Part shown: piece by piece, positions 1-6,346 of the stretch | How positions within the stretch are numbered: position 1 is the first letter of the stretch | Layout of the letters: each line of letters starts with the position of its first letter | NCBI GenBank assembly: GCA_028692395.1 | Contig: JAQUXP010000005.1 | Location: 1-34,671 of the forward strand | DNA length: 34,671 nt | From: Lachnospiraceae bacterium | GTDB taxonomy: Bacteria; Bacillota; Clostridia; Lachnospirales; Lachnospiraceae | Direction of reading: 5' to 3' | Position numbers and translations under genes: made by a program | The notes under the pieces: generated by a model | Told to the model about the DNA's origin: nothing | The model's input: only the letters and a program-made list of their open reading frames with translations | Databases searched by the model: none

Positions 1-1
1 G

Positions 2-148
2 GGAATCGATTATCAGATACTGGTTGAGGCGGACTTTCTTGTTAATTTTTATGAGGATAATATGTCGAATGACTCCGTTCACAGTGTCGGGAGTAAAATA
101 TTTAAAACATTGAGTGGGAAAGCTATTTTAAACGCAATATATGCCTAA
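2..148 (+). CDS. C-terminal fragment of an HD-domain protein (gene runs in from the left)
   Basis: An open frame enters from the window edge and ends at TAA 146-148, giving 48 residues. They include DYQILVEADFLVN, an acidic YEDN step and a KIFKT...GKAILNAIYA ending. This pattern resembles the C-terminal end of small HD-superfamily phosphohydrolase-like proteins of Firmicutes, in which an 'EADFLVN.YED' stretch follows the metal-binding HD region. The metal ligands lie outside the window, so activity cannot be judged. The gene stops 21 bases before the left end of the insertion sequence, so it is not broken by it. It probably marks the host chromosome on the left of the element, though that is inference. 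Family assignment is from pattern recognition and is moderate. Confidence 0.55.
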   Translation, partial: GIDYQILVEADFLVNFYEDNMSNDSVHSVGSKIFKTLSGKAILNAIYA

Positions 149-227
149 AGGAAAATTAAATCAACAATTAGGGTTTGTTTGAAAAATAAAACTTGCACAA
201 AGCAACAGCATTATGTAAATTGATCAT

Positions 228-566
228 ATGAGACGATATGAATTAACCCCGAGCGAATGGGAACGGATAGAGAAGCTGTTGCCACCAGAGAATAAAGGCA
301 AGGGACGCCCGGCGAAAGATAACCGCAGTATGATGAACGGAATGCTGTGGGTCGCCAGAAGCGGAGCCACATGGCGTGATTTGCCCGATTACTACGGGCC
401 ATGGCAGACAGTATACTCCAAATTCAGGAAATGGCGTGACGAAGGCGTTTTGGAACTGGTGTTTACCGCGCTCTCTGCCGATGCGGACATGGAAAATCTG
501 AGTATAGATTCCACATCGGTTCGGGTTCATGCCAGTGCCAATGGGGGAAAAAAAGGCAGAGGATAA
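228..566 (+). CDS. IS5-family transposase, upstream frame (orfA)
   Basis: This 112-residue product starts at ATG 228. It begins with an IS5-type N-terminal domain (LTPSEWERIEKLLPP, then RPAKDNRSMMNGMLWVARSGATWRDLP) that recognises transposon ends. It then enters the RNase H-like catalytic fold, and the first catalytic aspartate is in IDSTSVRVHASA near the end. Translation reaches an A7 tract (548-554) and stops soon after at 566. The second half of the enzyme is in the +1 frame. A working transposase therefore needs a ribosomal frameshift at or near the A tract, as described for IS427-type elements. Otherwise one base has been gained or lost there and the gene is dead. The sequence cannot separate these two cases. 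Confidence 0.85.
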   Translation: MRRYELTPSEWERIEKLLPPENKGKGRPAKDNRSMMNGMLWVARSGATWRDLPDYYGPWQTVYSKFRKWRDEGVLELVFTALSADADMENLSIDSTSVRVHASANGGKKGRG

Positions 567-984
567 AGCGGTTGGTGTATCCAGAGGTGGGAAAACCACG
601 AAAATTCACACAGTCGTTGATGGCTTGGGCAATCCGGTTACCTTTCTTCTGAGCAAGGGGAACGACCACGATTCCTCACATGCCATTGAAGTGCTAGAGC
701 AGCTCAACATATCCGGCAGCAACATTCTTGGAGACAAAGCTTACGGCGCAAAGGCGATCCGTGAGTATATCCACTCGGCAGGGGCGAGCTATACAATCCC
801 ACCCAAGTCCAACGATCCAAATCCATGGACTTGCGATTGGTGGGTCTATAAAGAACGCCATTTGATTGAGTGCTTTTTCGCCAAGCTCAAGTGGTTTCGG
901 CGCCTTGCAATGCGCTTTGACAAGTTGGATTCCTCGTTCCTTGCTTTCGTCTTTCTTGCCTCTATTGCTGTTTTGGTCAAATAA
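529..984 (+). CDS. IS5-family transposase, downstream frame (orfB)
   Basis: This frame carries the rest of the DDE catalytic domain. SRGGKTTKIHTVVDGLGNP is the typical IS5 strand, the second aspartate lies in GDKAYGAK, and the glutamate in HLIECFFAKLKWFRRLAMRFDK, the classic C-terminal signature of the family. The frame continues smoothly from orfA across the A7 tract (ANGGKK / AEDKAVG). It is thus more likely translated as an orfAB fusion than from its own ATG at 529 or 541, neither of which has a clear ribosome site. No other stop or frame break is seen up to 984. Confidence 0.85.
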   Translation: MPVPMGEKKAEDKAVGVSRGGKTTKIHTVVDGLGNPVTFLLSKGNDHDSSHAIEVLEQLNISGSNILGDKAYGAKAIREYIHSAGASYTIPPKSNDPNPWTCDWWVYKERHLIECFFAKLKWFRRLAMRFDKLDSSFLAFVFLASIAVLVK

Positions 985-1026
985 TACAGTCTGAATACTT
1001 TTTCAGACAAGCCCTAGTATGAATCG

Positions 1027-1068
1027 AAAAAAGCGGTCTTGGCAGAATTGAACTGTCAAGCCGCTTTT
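1027..1068. terminator. Hairpin with A/T-rich flanks between IS and methyltransferase fragment
   Basis: AAAAGCGG (1029-1036) pairs with CCGCTTTT (1061-1068), and CTTG (1038-1041) with CAAG (1057-1060), with one bulged base. Six A residues at 1027-1032 give a T-run when read on the minus strand. The shape suits an intrinsic terminator, possibly working in both directions. It would insulate the phage region from the IS. Confidence 0.5.
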
Positions 1069-1089
1069 AATCTATTATCTGGAGGTTTT

Positions 1090-1728
1090 ATGATGACAAC
1101 GGAAGAGAAAATACTTGATTCTCAACAAATAGCCCTACCCTTACCTGACAGCATCGGGATAACTCAATCTTCGGGATTAGACCGTCATGCTGTCGCATAC
1201 TCCATGACCACCGGCTGTTACGGCGTAGTCAGCGAGGAGCAGACTGCCACCCTCATGGCGAGGGACTTCAAGGATGCTCCGCTCGTCACCCAGCCCGTAA
1301 AACCGTGCGGCTTCTTCCCACAGATGAAAGCAGAAGGAATGGGACTGACGGAAGAAAAGTCAGCGACCCTGGTCAATGGTACGAATCCCGGTTACCACAA
1401 TGGCGTGATCGACCAAAGCTACATCGTCCGCAGGCTGACCCCCACCGAGTGCGCCCGTTTGCAGGGATTCCCGGACTGGTGGTGCGACGGGCTTGGTACG
1501 GAAGAACCGACTGAGGATGAGATAGCGTTCTGGACGGAGGTCTGGGAAACGCACCGACGCATCGTCGGAACAAGCGAAAAGCCCAAGAGCCGAAAGCAGG
1601 TCATCAAATGTCTGCGGCATCCGCACTCCGATGCGGCAGAGTATAAGATGTGGGGCAACGGCGTGGCGCTCCCGTGCGTATGTTTCGTGCTGACCGGCAT
1701 AGTTGAAAACGAGGACACGGCTTCATAA
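1090..1728 (+). CDS. DNA cytosine-5 methyltransferase, C-terminal part only
   Basis: About 212 residues. The start at ATG 1090 (or 1093) is chosen because GGAGG lies at 1081-1085. The first part (SMTTGCYG...TATLMARDFKDAPLV) is the repeat-like stretch seen before the end of phage C5 methyltransferases. It is followed by motif IX, RRLTPTECARLQGFPDWW, and motif X near the C terminus, KMWGNGVALPCVCFVL. The S-adenosylmethionine motif I (FxGxG), the catalytic PCQ motif IV and ENV motif VI are all absent. The product cannot methylate DNA alone. It is either a remnant whose N-terminal half was lost toward the IS side or one half of a split enzyme whose partner is not in the window. Its own ribosome site argues that it may still be translated. 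Confidence 0.75.
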   Translation: MMTTEEKILDSQQIALPLPDSIGITQSSGLDRHAVAYSMTTGCYGVVSEEQTATLMARDFKDAPLVTQPVKPCGFFPQMKAEGMGLTEEKSATLVNGTNPGYHNGVIDQSYIVRRLTPTECARLQGFPDWWCDGLGTEEPTEDEIAFWTEVWETHRRIVGTSEKPKSRKQVIKCLRHPHSDAAEYKMWGNGVALPCVCFVLTGIVENEDTAS

Positions 1729-1743
1729 CCATGTCCTCGTCTC

Positions 1744-1938
1744 TCATTTGTCGGTCTTCGGCAGTTCTATCTTGCCATGCTCACTTTCAAACTTGTCGAT
1801 GCACTGGCGAATCAGATAAATGACCTCGCCGTTGGCAGAGCGCCCCTCGTAGTTTGAAATGTAATGCAGTTTATAGTGCAGCTCGTTATCGATGCGTAAA
1901 CCGAGATGCTTATCCTTCTCCGGCTTTTCAATGCTCAT
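1744..1938 (-). CDS. Ribbon-helix-helix (Arc-like) DNA-binding protein
   Basis: A 64-residue protein on the minus strand. The start is fixed by GAGGTGG (within 1942-1949, read on the minus strand) in front of ATG 1938. The N-terminal strand KHLGLRIDNELHYKLHYISNYEGRSANGEVIYLIRQCID has the polar/apolar alternation and the RSxNxEVIxLIRxxI helix of Arc/CopG-type repressors. These bind DNA as dimers with a beta ribbon in the major groove. It is transcribed away from the gene at 2063, and the shared intergenic space contains a perfect 23-bp palindrome and further copies of its half-site. Autoregulation and control of the divergent gene are therefore likely, though inferred. Confidence 0.8.
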   Translation of the reverse strand: MSIEKPEKDKHLGLRIDNELHYKLHYISNYEGRSANGEVIYLIRQCIDKFESEHGKIELPKTDK

Positions 1939-1940
1939 GC

Positions 1941-2060
1941 GTCCACCTCGTCCTTAATATGTACTTAATTGGAGATTTATATGGGTTCATATTAAGGACA
2001 ATCTATGGTATGATGTTGCTTATGTACTTAATTTAAGTACATAACATTTCGAGGTGGACG
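1941..2060. promoter_or_regulatory. Divergent operator/promoter region with palindromes
   Basis: This region separates the Arc-like gene (minus) from the gene at 2063 (plus). TATGTACTTAA-T-TTAAGTACATA at 2021-2043 is a perfect palindrome with a single central base. Its half-site TATGTACTTAA recurs at 1958-1968. A second perfect 12-bp inverted repeat links GTCCTTAATATG (1950-1961) with CATATTAAGGAC (1988-1999). Even the leaders mirror each other: GTCCACCTCG at 1941-1950 against CGAGGTGGAC at 2051-2060. A plausible plus-strand promoter is TTCATA (1986-1991), 17 bases, TATGAT (2009-2014). Repressor bound at 2021-2043 would sit directly downstream of this -10. Confidence 0.7.
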
Positions 2061-2062
2061 AT

Positions 2063-2377
2063 ATGAATATAGAGAAAACAGCATTCTTCATAAGAACGCC
2101 GAAGACGATAAACGAGCTGTGTCGGCCGCATCTCCCGGAGCAGGAACGGAAATATGAGATAGTCAAGACCATCATCCTGTCCGGCATCGCCTATGAGAAC
2201 TTCTCTCTCGACCTTCTGGTGGACAGGCAGTTCATCGAGGACAACGCTGCGCTCTGCTCCGAAGGCCCCGTGTGGAACTGCCTGTTCGTGCATCAGCGTG
2301 GCCGCACGGACGGCATACTGGTCATCCCGGAGATGGGCTCCTACGTCAAGTGGGCGGCGTACATATCCGAAAAATAA
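2063..2377 (+). CDS. Small phage protein of unknown function
   Basis: A 104-residue soluble protein. ATG 2063 is preferred over GTG 2054 because GAGGTGG (2051-2057) stands at the right distance from 2063 and overlaps 2054. It begins NIEKTAFFIRTPKTINELCRPHLPEQERKYEIVKTIILSG and has a middle section with an aspartate-rich helix. The later part, WNCLFVHQRGRTDGILVIPEMGSYVKWAAYI, reads like a beta-rich domain. No catalytic motif or membrane segment is seen. Placed first after a repressor-controlled divergent promoter, it heads the accessory-gene cluster. I do not recognise its function. Confidence 0.7.
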   Translation: MNIEKTAFFIRTPKTINELCRPHLPEQERKYEIVKTIILSGIAYENFSLDLLVDRQFIEDNAALCSEGPVWNCLFVHQRGRTDGILVIPEMGSYVKWAAYISEK

Positions 2378-2389
2378 AGTCACAGACTT

Positions 2390-2460
2390 TCGCACATATG
2401 ACTTGCTATTTCTCGGCTTTAGAGTGATATATGTGACTACCAAAACAAAGGAGGTCACAC
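2390..2460 (+). promoter_or_regulatory. Repeated promoter module, copy 1
   Basis: TGACTTGCTA precedes a 17-base spacer containing TAGAG. This gives -35 TTGCTA (2403-2408) and -10 GATATA (2426-2431), followed by TGTGACTACCAAAACAAAGGAGGTCACA. The same layout occurs at 3930-3958 and 21189-21217. TGTGAC (2432-2437) can pair with GTCACA (2454-2459), placing AAAGGAG in the loop or edge of a leader hairpin just before ATG 2463. Confidence 0.65.
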
Positions 2461-2462
2461 CT

Positions 2463-2744
2463 ATGGACGAGAAACTGCAAGCCGCCGTTGACGAGTTTGT
2501 CACGGAGCGGGTCAACACGCTGGGAGCGAATCCACCGACAGCACTCGCCGAAGCCTTCGCTACTTTCTATGAGAGCGACGAGAAACTGAAGACCGCGCTC
2601 ACCAATGGCCAGAAAGCACTGCACAAGGAGTGCGAGGACACCTTTTCTCTGCTGGAAGGAGAGATGCAATACGGATACTACCGCGCCGGGTTTTACGACG
2701 CGGTAGCTTTTTTGATGGGATGGAGGGACAGAGCATGGAACTGA
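2463..2744 (+). CDS. Small acidic helical phage protein, unknown function
   Basis: A 93-residue protein. The start at ATG 2463 follows AAAGGAGG (2447-2454). It is rich in Glu/Ala helices (MDEKLQAAVDEFVTERVN..., ALHKECEDTFSLLEGEMQ) and ends YGYYRAGFYDAVAFLMGW. Similar sizes and endings are found in small uncharacterised proteins of Clostridia phages and conjugative elements. It is the first gene of a tightly packed run, and its stop overlaps the start of the next gene at 2735. It is transcribed from promoter module copy 1. No function can be assigned. Confidence 0.75.
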   Translation: MDEKLQAAVDEFVTERVNTLGANPPTALAEAFATFYESDEKLKTALTNGQKALHKECEDTFSLLEGEMQYGYYRAGFYDAVAFLMGWRDRAWN

Positions 2745-3523
2745 AGTACAACGTGACCGGCAGCGACCGCAAACGGCTGGTAGCCGCAATTAGCGAGATC
2801 ACGGAGGTTCCCTCCAAGTATCTCGGAGCTCCGTCCTTCGCCTACGAGGTGGACTACTTCACCATCGACAAGACCGGCACCCTCAGCTTCGACGACCGCG
2901 CCGACAGCGATGAGGTCGAGATGCTGGTGGAACGGTTGCTGGAAATGGGCTTCGCGCCGGAGCCTAACCCCAACTCACCGGGCGAGGCGGAGGTTGCCAG
3001 CGACGACGCGCCTGCCGTATCCGACAGCGGTTGGGTCAGCCCTTGGGACAGACTGCGGGATGAGGAGATAGAGCCACCCGCTTACGGTATCCCAGAGCCG
3101 GAGATCAGCGGCGTCTGCATCGCCATGCCGCGCAGTCTTTTCAGCGAAACGGCTCTCGCCAACCTCAACGCTCTGCTTGCCGCCAAGGGCGGGCTTATCC
3201 GCAAGGCGCTGGGAGTAGCGGAACTGCCGGTCGAGGTGACCGAGGACAAGGTGTCCTTCCCCTGGTTCATCGGACAGCCGACCCCGGAGGAGCTCAAAGC
3301 CTACGACCATTTCATCTGCGCCATCTGCGAGATGGCGAGAAACCAGAAGCGCATCACAGCCAAGGAAAAAGAAACGGGCAACGACAAGTACGCTTTCCGC
3401 TGCTTCCTTCTCCGCCTCGGTTTCATAGGAGCGGAGTACAAAGAGCAGCGGAAGATACTGCTTCGAAATCTGACGGGCAGTTCTGCTTTCAGGGGAGGTG
3501 TGCAGGATGCGGTTTCCGAGTAG
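2735..3523 (+). CDS. 'Virulence-related protein' family of Clostridia mobile elements
   Basis: A 262-residue protein. The start at ATG 2735 overlaps the previous stop and has GGAGGG nearby; a longer frame upstream is only the shadow of the previous gene. The N-terminal domain (MELKYNVTGSDRKRLVAAI..., then PSFAYEVDYFTIDKTGTLSFDDRADS) matches a family often labelled 'virulence-related' in Clostridia prophages and conjugative elements. To my knowledge its biochemical role is unproven. A Pro/Glu-rich linker follows, then a region (GGLIRKALGVAELPV...ISFPWF type) and a C-terminal helical part with KEKETGNDKYAFRCFLLRLGF. A role in DNA handling or host modulation would be speculation. Confidence 0.7.
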   Translation: MELKYNVTGSDRKRLVAAISEITEVPSKYLGAPSFAYEVDYFTIDKTGTLSFDDRADSDEVEMLVERLLEMGFAPEPNPNSPGEAEVASDDAPAVSDSGWVSPWDRLRDEEIEPPAYGIPEPEISGVCIAMPRSLFSETALANLNALLAAKGGLIRKALGVAELPVEVTEDKVSFPWFIGQPTPEELKAYDHFICAICEMARNQKRITAKEKETGNDKYAFRCFLLRLGFIGAEYKEQRKILLRNLTGSSAFRGGVQDAVSE

Positions 3524-3734
3524 AGAATTGGTCGAGAGTATCCGCAAGCATTACCCGGTCGGCTGTCGCTTGGAGCTCCTGTGCATGAACGATGTGCAGG
3601 CCCCGCCCGTAGGCACAAAAGGCACCGTGCGCGGCGTGGATGACATTGGCTCGGTTATGGTTGCCTGGGACAACGGCAGCGGCTTGTCGGTGGCATACGG
3701 CGAAGACTCATGCCGGAGGTGCGATGATGACTGA
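3507..3734 (+). CDS. DUF4314 domain protein
   Basis: A 75-residue protein. ATG 3507 is selected because AGGGGAGG lies just upstream; a GTG at 3498 would fall inside that ribosome site. The sequence RFPSRELVESIRKHYPVGCRLELL...QAPPVGTKGTVRGVDDIGS...WDNGSGLSVAYGED is the compact beta-barrel-like pattern of DUF4314, common in Clostridia prophages and ICEs. The fold suggests a small SH3-like barrel, but no function is established. Its start overlaps the preceding gene's end and its stop overlaps the next start, so translation is probably coupled. Confidence 0.82.
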   Translation: MRFPSRELVESIRKHYPVGCRLELLCMNDVQAPPVGTKGTVRGVDDIGSVMVAWDNGSGLSVAYGEDSCRRCDDD

Positions 3735-3903
3735 TACGGTCAAGCGGCAGATACTTGCCGTCCGGGATACCGGGCTTACCAATATGTTTGATGTACGCAT
3801 GGTGCAGCGCATCGCCAACGACATGGGCTTCTATGAGCTGGTCGTTTTCCTCGAAGAAAGCCGCTCCGAGTATGTGCATTTCATCCTCACGGGCGAGGGA
3901 TAA
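3727..3903 (+). CDS. DUF5049 family small protein
   Basis: A 58-residue protein starting at ATG 3727 (or 3724). GGAGG at 3715-3719 favours the second ATG. The whole sequence (TDTVKRQILAVRDTGLTNMFDVRMVQRIANDMGFYELVVFLEE...YVHFILTGE) fits DUF5049. This is a short helical family usually found beside DUF4314 in Clostridia phages, as here. No enzymatic residues are evident. Direct adjacency to DUF4314 with overlapping ends suggests that the two act in the same process, but which process is unknown. Confidence 0.82.
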   Translation: MTDTVKRQILAVRDTGLTNMFDVRMVQRIANDMGFYELVVFLEESRSEYVHFILTGEG

Positions 3904-3907
3904 TTGT

Positions 3908-3985
3908 GTAGTTTATTCGCAGAATTGACTTGCTATTATCCTCGTTCAGAGTGATATATGTACATACCAAAACGAACGGAGGACA
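3908..3985 (+). promoter_or_regulatory. Repeated promoter module, copy 2
   Basis: GTGTAGTTTATTC starts the element (also present in copy 3). TGACTTGCTA follows, with -35 TTGCTA at 3930-3935, a 17-base spacer containing CAGAGT, and -10 GATATA at 3953-3958. After it, ATACCAAAACGAACGGAGG closely resembles copy 1. It drives the small gene at 3992. The leader hairpin of copies 1 and 3 is weak or absent here. Confidence 0.65.
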
Positions 3986-3991
3986 CCCACC

Positions 3992-4177
3992 ATGATGAAT
4001 ACCTTCAAAAAGCAGATTGCCAGCATTCACACCGAGAACGACCTCAAGGACGCTCACATAGCGATCAGCCAGGCTTGCAGCGCCTACAAAATCAGCGGGG
4101 AACAGTTCATGGAGCTGCGGAGCCTGCTCAAGGCAAAGCGCGTCGAGAAGGGATTCACTTGGGGAAAGGGCATCTAA
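3992..4177 (+). CDS. Small helical phage protein, unknown function
   Basis: 60-61 residues. Tandem ATGs at 3992 and 3995 follow CGGAGG (3977-3982). The product (NTFKKQIASIHTENDLKDAHIAISQACSAYKISGEQFMELRSLLKAKR...) is predicted all-helical and basic at the end. It is the first gene behind promoter module copy 2 and is followed after 13 bases by another tiny gene. I do not recognise a family. Confidence 0.7.
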   Translation: MMNTFKKQIASIHTENDLKDAHIAISQACSAYKISGEQFMELRSLLKAKRVEKGFTWGKGI

Positions 4178-4190
4178 GGAGGAAACGACA

Positions 4191-4370
4191 ATGACAGACA
4201 AACAGCTAAAGCAGGCCAAGAATCAGCTCCCGCAGGGTGAGCGTTTCGACCGCGCCTACAGCGCCTACGAGGGCGGCATTCGCCTGATCTCCAAGAAGGC
4301 TGACGGTACCGAGACACGCTATAAGGTAATCTTCGACGCCGACGGAAACGTCAGCCTTGAACGGTTTTAA
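4191..4370 (+). CDS. 59-residue phage protein, unknown function
   Basis: A short gene with a strong ribosome site, AAGGAGG at 4177-4183, before ATG 4191. Codon use matches its neighbours. It reads MTDKQLKQAKNQLPQGERF, then RAYSAYEGGIRLISKKADGT and ETRYKVIFDADGNVSLERF. The pattern is helix first, then a small beta sheet. The stop is followed at once by AAGGAGG for the next gene, so it is part of the same operon. Function unknown. Confidence 0.7.
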   Translation: MTDKQLKQAKNQLPQGERFDRAYSAYEGGIRLISKKADGTETRYKVIFDADGNVSLERF

Positions 4371-4383
4371 GGAGGGCGCGACC

Positions 4384-4611
4384 ATGTGGAAAGAAGGAAG
4401 CCTCAAGGTTTACAACAGTATTTTTCATTACTGGCTGAAGGTCTACGACGAATGCTCACAGTACGGCATCGACGGCGGCAAGGTCAGTAAGCTGATGCTC
4501 AAGCGAGATGGCAAGATCATCGCCAATTACGATAGGGGCTGGGACATCAAGCCCGCCGACCCCGACACGCAGCTTGCGGTCGACATCCTGCTTCACGGCG
4601 AAAACTACTAA
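4384..4611 (+). CDS. Small phage protein (DUF7678-like)
   Basis: A 75-residue protein starting at ATG 4384 after AAGGAGG. The pattern WLKVYDECSQYGIDGGKVSKLMLKRDGKIIANYDRGWDIKPAD resembles a short beta-sheet family in Clostridia phages and plasmids, often annotated DUF7678. The family name is from memory and moderate. It is the last small gene before two hairpins and the terminase gene, so it probably closes the accessory operon. Confidence 0.65.
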   Translation: MWKEGSLKVYNSIFHYWLKVYDECSQYGIDGGKVSKLMLKRDGKIIANYDRGWDIKPADPDTQLAVDILLHGENY

Positions 4612-4631
4612 GCCCAGCATAACAGCCGGGA

Positions 4632-4696
4632 ACAGCCCTTGACGGGGCTGTATCTCGTACACATACATTTTGAAGTCGCCATCGGGCGGCTATTTT
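4632..4696 (+). terminator. Two hairpins before the terminase gene
   Basis: ACAGCCC (4632-4638) pairs with GGGCTGT (4645-4651). A second hairpin, GTCGCC (4675-4680) with GGCGGC (4685-4690), is followed by TATTTTTTAT. The second is a typical intrinsic terminator, so the morphogenesis operon is probably transcribed separately or by antitermination. Confidence 0.65.
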
Positions 4697-4725
4697 TTAT
4701 GCTCATTTGAGAGGAGACGGTGCGT

Positions 4726-6327
4726 ATGCGCAAGCTGAAAAGATATAAACCGACGCAGTTCAAAGCGCCGGACTCCACTTACGATAAAGACGCTGCCGAC
4801 CGCGCCGTTGCTTTTATCGAAGCCCTGTGTCATACCAAGGGCACATGGGCCGGTAAGCCCTTTGAGCTCATCGACTGGCAGGAGCAGATCATCCGCGATA
4901 TCTTCGGGACACTCAAGCCCAATGGCTACCGGCAGTTTAATACCGCCTATGTGGAGATACCAAAGAAAATGGGCAAATCGGAGCTTGCGGCGGCAATCGC
5001 TTTGCTTCTTACCTGCGCCGACCATGAGGAACGTGCCGAGGTGTATGGCTGCGCTGCCGACCGCAATCAGGCGTCCATCGTTTTCAACGTGGCTGCGGAC
5101 ATGGTGCGGTACTGTCCGGCGCTCGCCAAGCGGGTGAAAATCCTCGACTCCATGAAGCGGCTCATCTATCAACCGACCGGCAGCATCTATCAGGTGCTGT
5201 CTGCTGATGTCGGCAACAAGCACGGTTTCAACACCCACGGCGTGGTGTTCGATGAGCTGCACACCCAGCCCAACCGGAAGCTCTACGACGTCATGACCAA
5301 GGGCAGCGGCGACGCACGAATGCAGCCGCTGTATTTTCTTATCACGACTGCCGGAGATAACCAGAACAGCATCTGCTGGGAAGTGCATCAAAAAGCGCTG
5401 GACATCATCGACGGGCGCAAGCATGACCCCACCTTCTACCCGGTCATATACGGCGCGGCACAGGAGGACGATTGGACAGACCCGAAGGTCTGGAAGAAGG
5501 CGAATCCGTCCCTGGGCATCACGGTCGGCATGGACAAGGTCAAAGCGGCCTGCGAGAGCGCCAAACAGAATCCCGCTGAAGAGAACAGCTTCCGTCAGCT
5601 CCGGCTCAATCAATGGGTCAAACAGGCTGTGCGCTGGATGCCAATGGACAAATGGGATAAGTGCGCGTTTGCCGTAGACGCGGAATCACTTGAAGGTCGT
5701 GTGTGCTATGGCGGACTTGACCTGTCCAGCAGCACAGACATCACAGCATTCGTTCTGGTCTTCCCACCCGGTGACGAGGAGGATAAATACAGCATTCTGC
5801 CGTTCTTCTGGATACCGGAAGATAATATCGCCCTCCGCGTCAAGCGCGACCACGTCAACTACGATCTCTGGGAGCGGCAGGGCTTCCTGCAAACGACGGA
5901 GGGCAACGTCGTTCACTACGGCTACATCGAGCAGTTCATCGAGCAGCTCGGCACGAAGTACAACATCCGCGAGATTGCATTCGACCGCTGGGGCGCAGTA
6001 CAGATGACACAAAACCTCGAAAACCTCGGCTTCTCCGTCGTTCCCTTCGGGCAGGGCTTCAAGGATATGTCCCCGCCGACAAAGGAGCTGATGAAGCTCA
6101 CGCTGGAACAGAAGCTGGCACACAGCGGGCACCCAGTACTTCGCTGGATGATGGACAACATCTTCATTCGCACAGACCCTGCCGGGAACATCAAGGCAGA
6201 CAAGGAAAAGTCCACAGAGAAGATCGACGGCGCTGTCGCGACCATCATGGCACTCGACCGGGCGATCCGCTGCGGCAACGACAACAGTGCTTCGGTCTAT
6301 GATGACCGGGGCATTTTGTTTATCTGA
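4726..6327 (+). CDS. terL: Phage terminase large subunit (HK97-type)
   Basis: A 533-residue packaging motor. It couples ATP hydrolysis to DNA translocation into the prohead and cuts the concatemer. ATG 4726 is preferred over GTG 4720 because GAGGAG is at 4711-4716. The ATPase half shows a Walker A variant, PKKMGKSE (about residues 79-86), and Walker B, GVVFDELHT (D176/E177). The RNase H-like nuclease half shows GGLDLSSSTDITAF (D332) and REIAFDRWG (D420). Length and motif order are normal for the Terminase_1 family. No small-terminase gene or HNH gene precedes it, which is unusual for this type of phage. Confidence 0.96.
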   Translation: MRKLKRYKPTQFKAPDSTYDKDAADRAVAFIEALCHTKGTWAGKPFELIDWQEQIIRDIFGTLKPNGYRQFNTAYVEIPKKMGKSELAAAIALLLTCADHEERAEVYGCAADRNQASIVFNVAADMVRYCPALAKRVKILDSMKRLIYQPTGSIYQVLSADVGNKHGFNTHGVVFDELHTQPNRKLYDVMTKGSGDARMQPLYFLITTAGDNQNSICWEVHQKALDIIDGRKHDPTFYPVIYGAAQEDDWTDPKVWKKANPSLGITVGMDKVKAACESAKQNPAEENSFRQLRLNQWVKQAVRWMPMDKWDKCAFAVDAESLEGRVCYGGLDLSSSTDITAFVLVFPPGDEEDKYSILPFFWIPEDNIALRVKRDHVNYDLWERQGFLQTTEGNVVHYGYIEQFIEQLGTKYNIREIAFDRWGAVQMTQNLENLGFSVVPFGQGFKDMSPPTKELMKLTLEQKLAHSGHPVLRWMMDNIFIRTDPAGNIKADKEKSTEKIDGAVATIMALDRAIRCGNDNSASVYDDRGILFI

Positions 6328-6346
6328 TAAAGGAGAGTGATTTCAC

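Larger units (their letters stand above)
169..1016 (+). mobile_element. Complete IS5-family (IS427-like) insertion sequence
   Basis: The element is bounded by imperfect inverted repeats. The left end 169-186 (TAGGGTTTGTTTGAAAAA) matches the reverse complement of 999-1016 (TAGGGCTTGTCTGAAAAA) at 16 of 18 positions. The outermost TA on each side (169-170 and 1015-1016) is consistent with the TA target duplication typical of the IS427 group, but two bases are weak proof. Inside are two overlapping transposase frames covering 228-984. Size (about 845 bp), two-frame layout and DDE residues all fit IS427-group elements. It lies between the HD-gene fragment and a methyltransferase gene that lacks its N-terminal half, so it may have taken part in a deletion of the left end of the prophage. 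Confidence 0.88.

Noticed and set aside
4690-5613. A 307-residue minus-strand open frame opposite terL
   Set aside because: A shadow of the terminase gene; composition follows the antisense of real codons.
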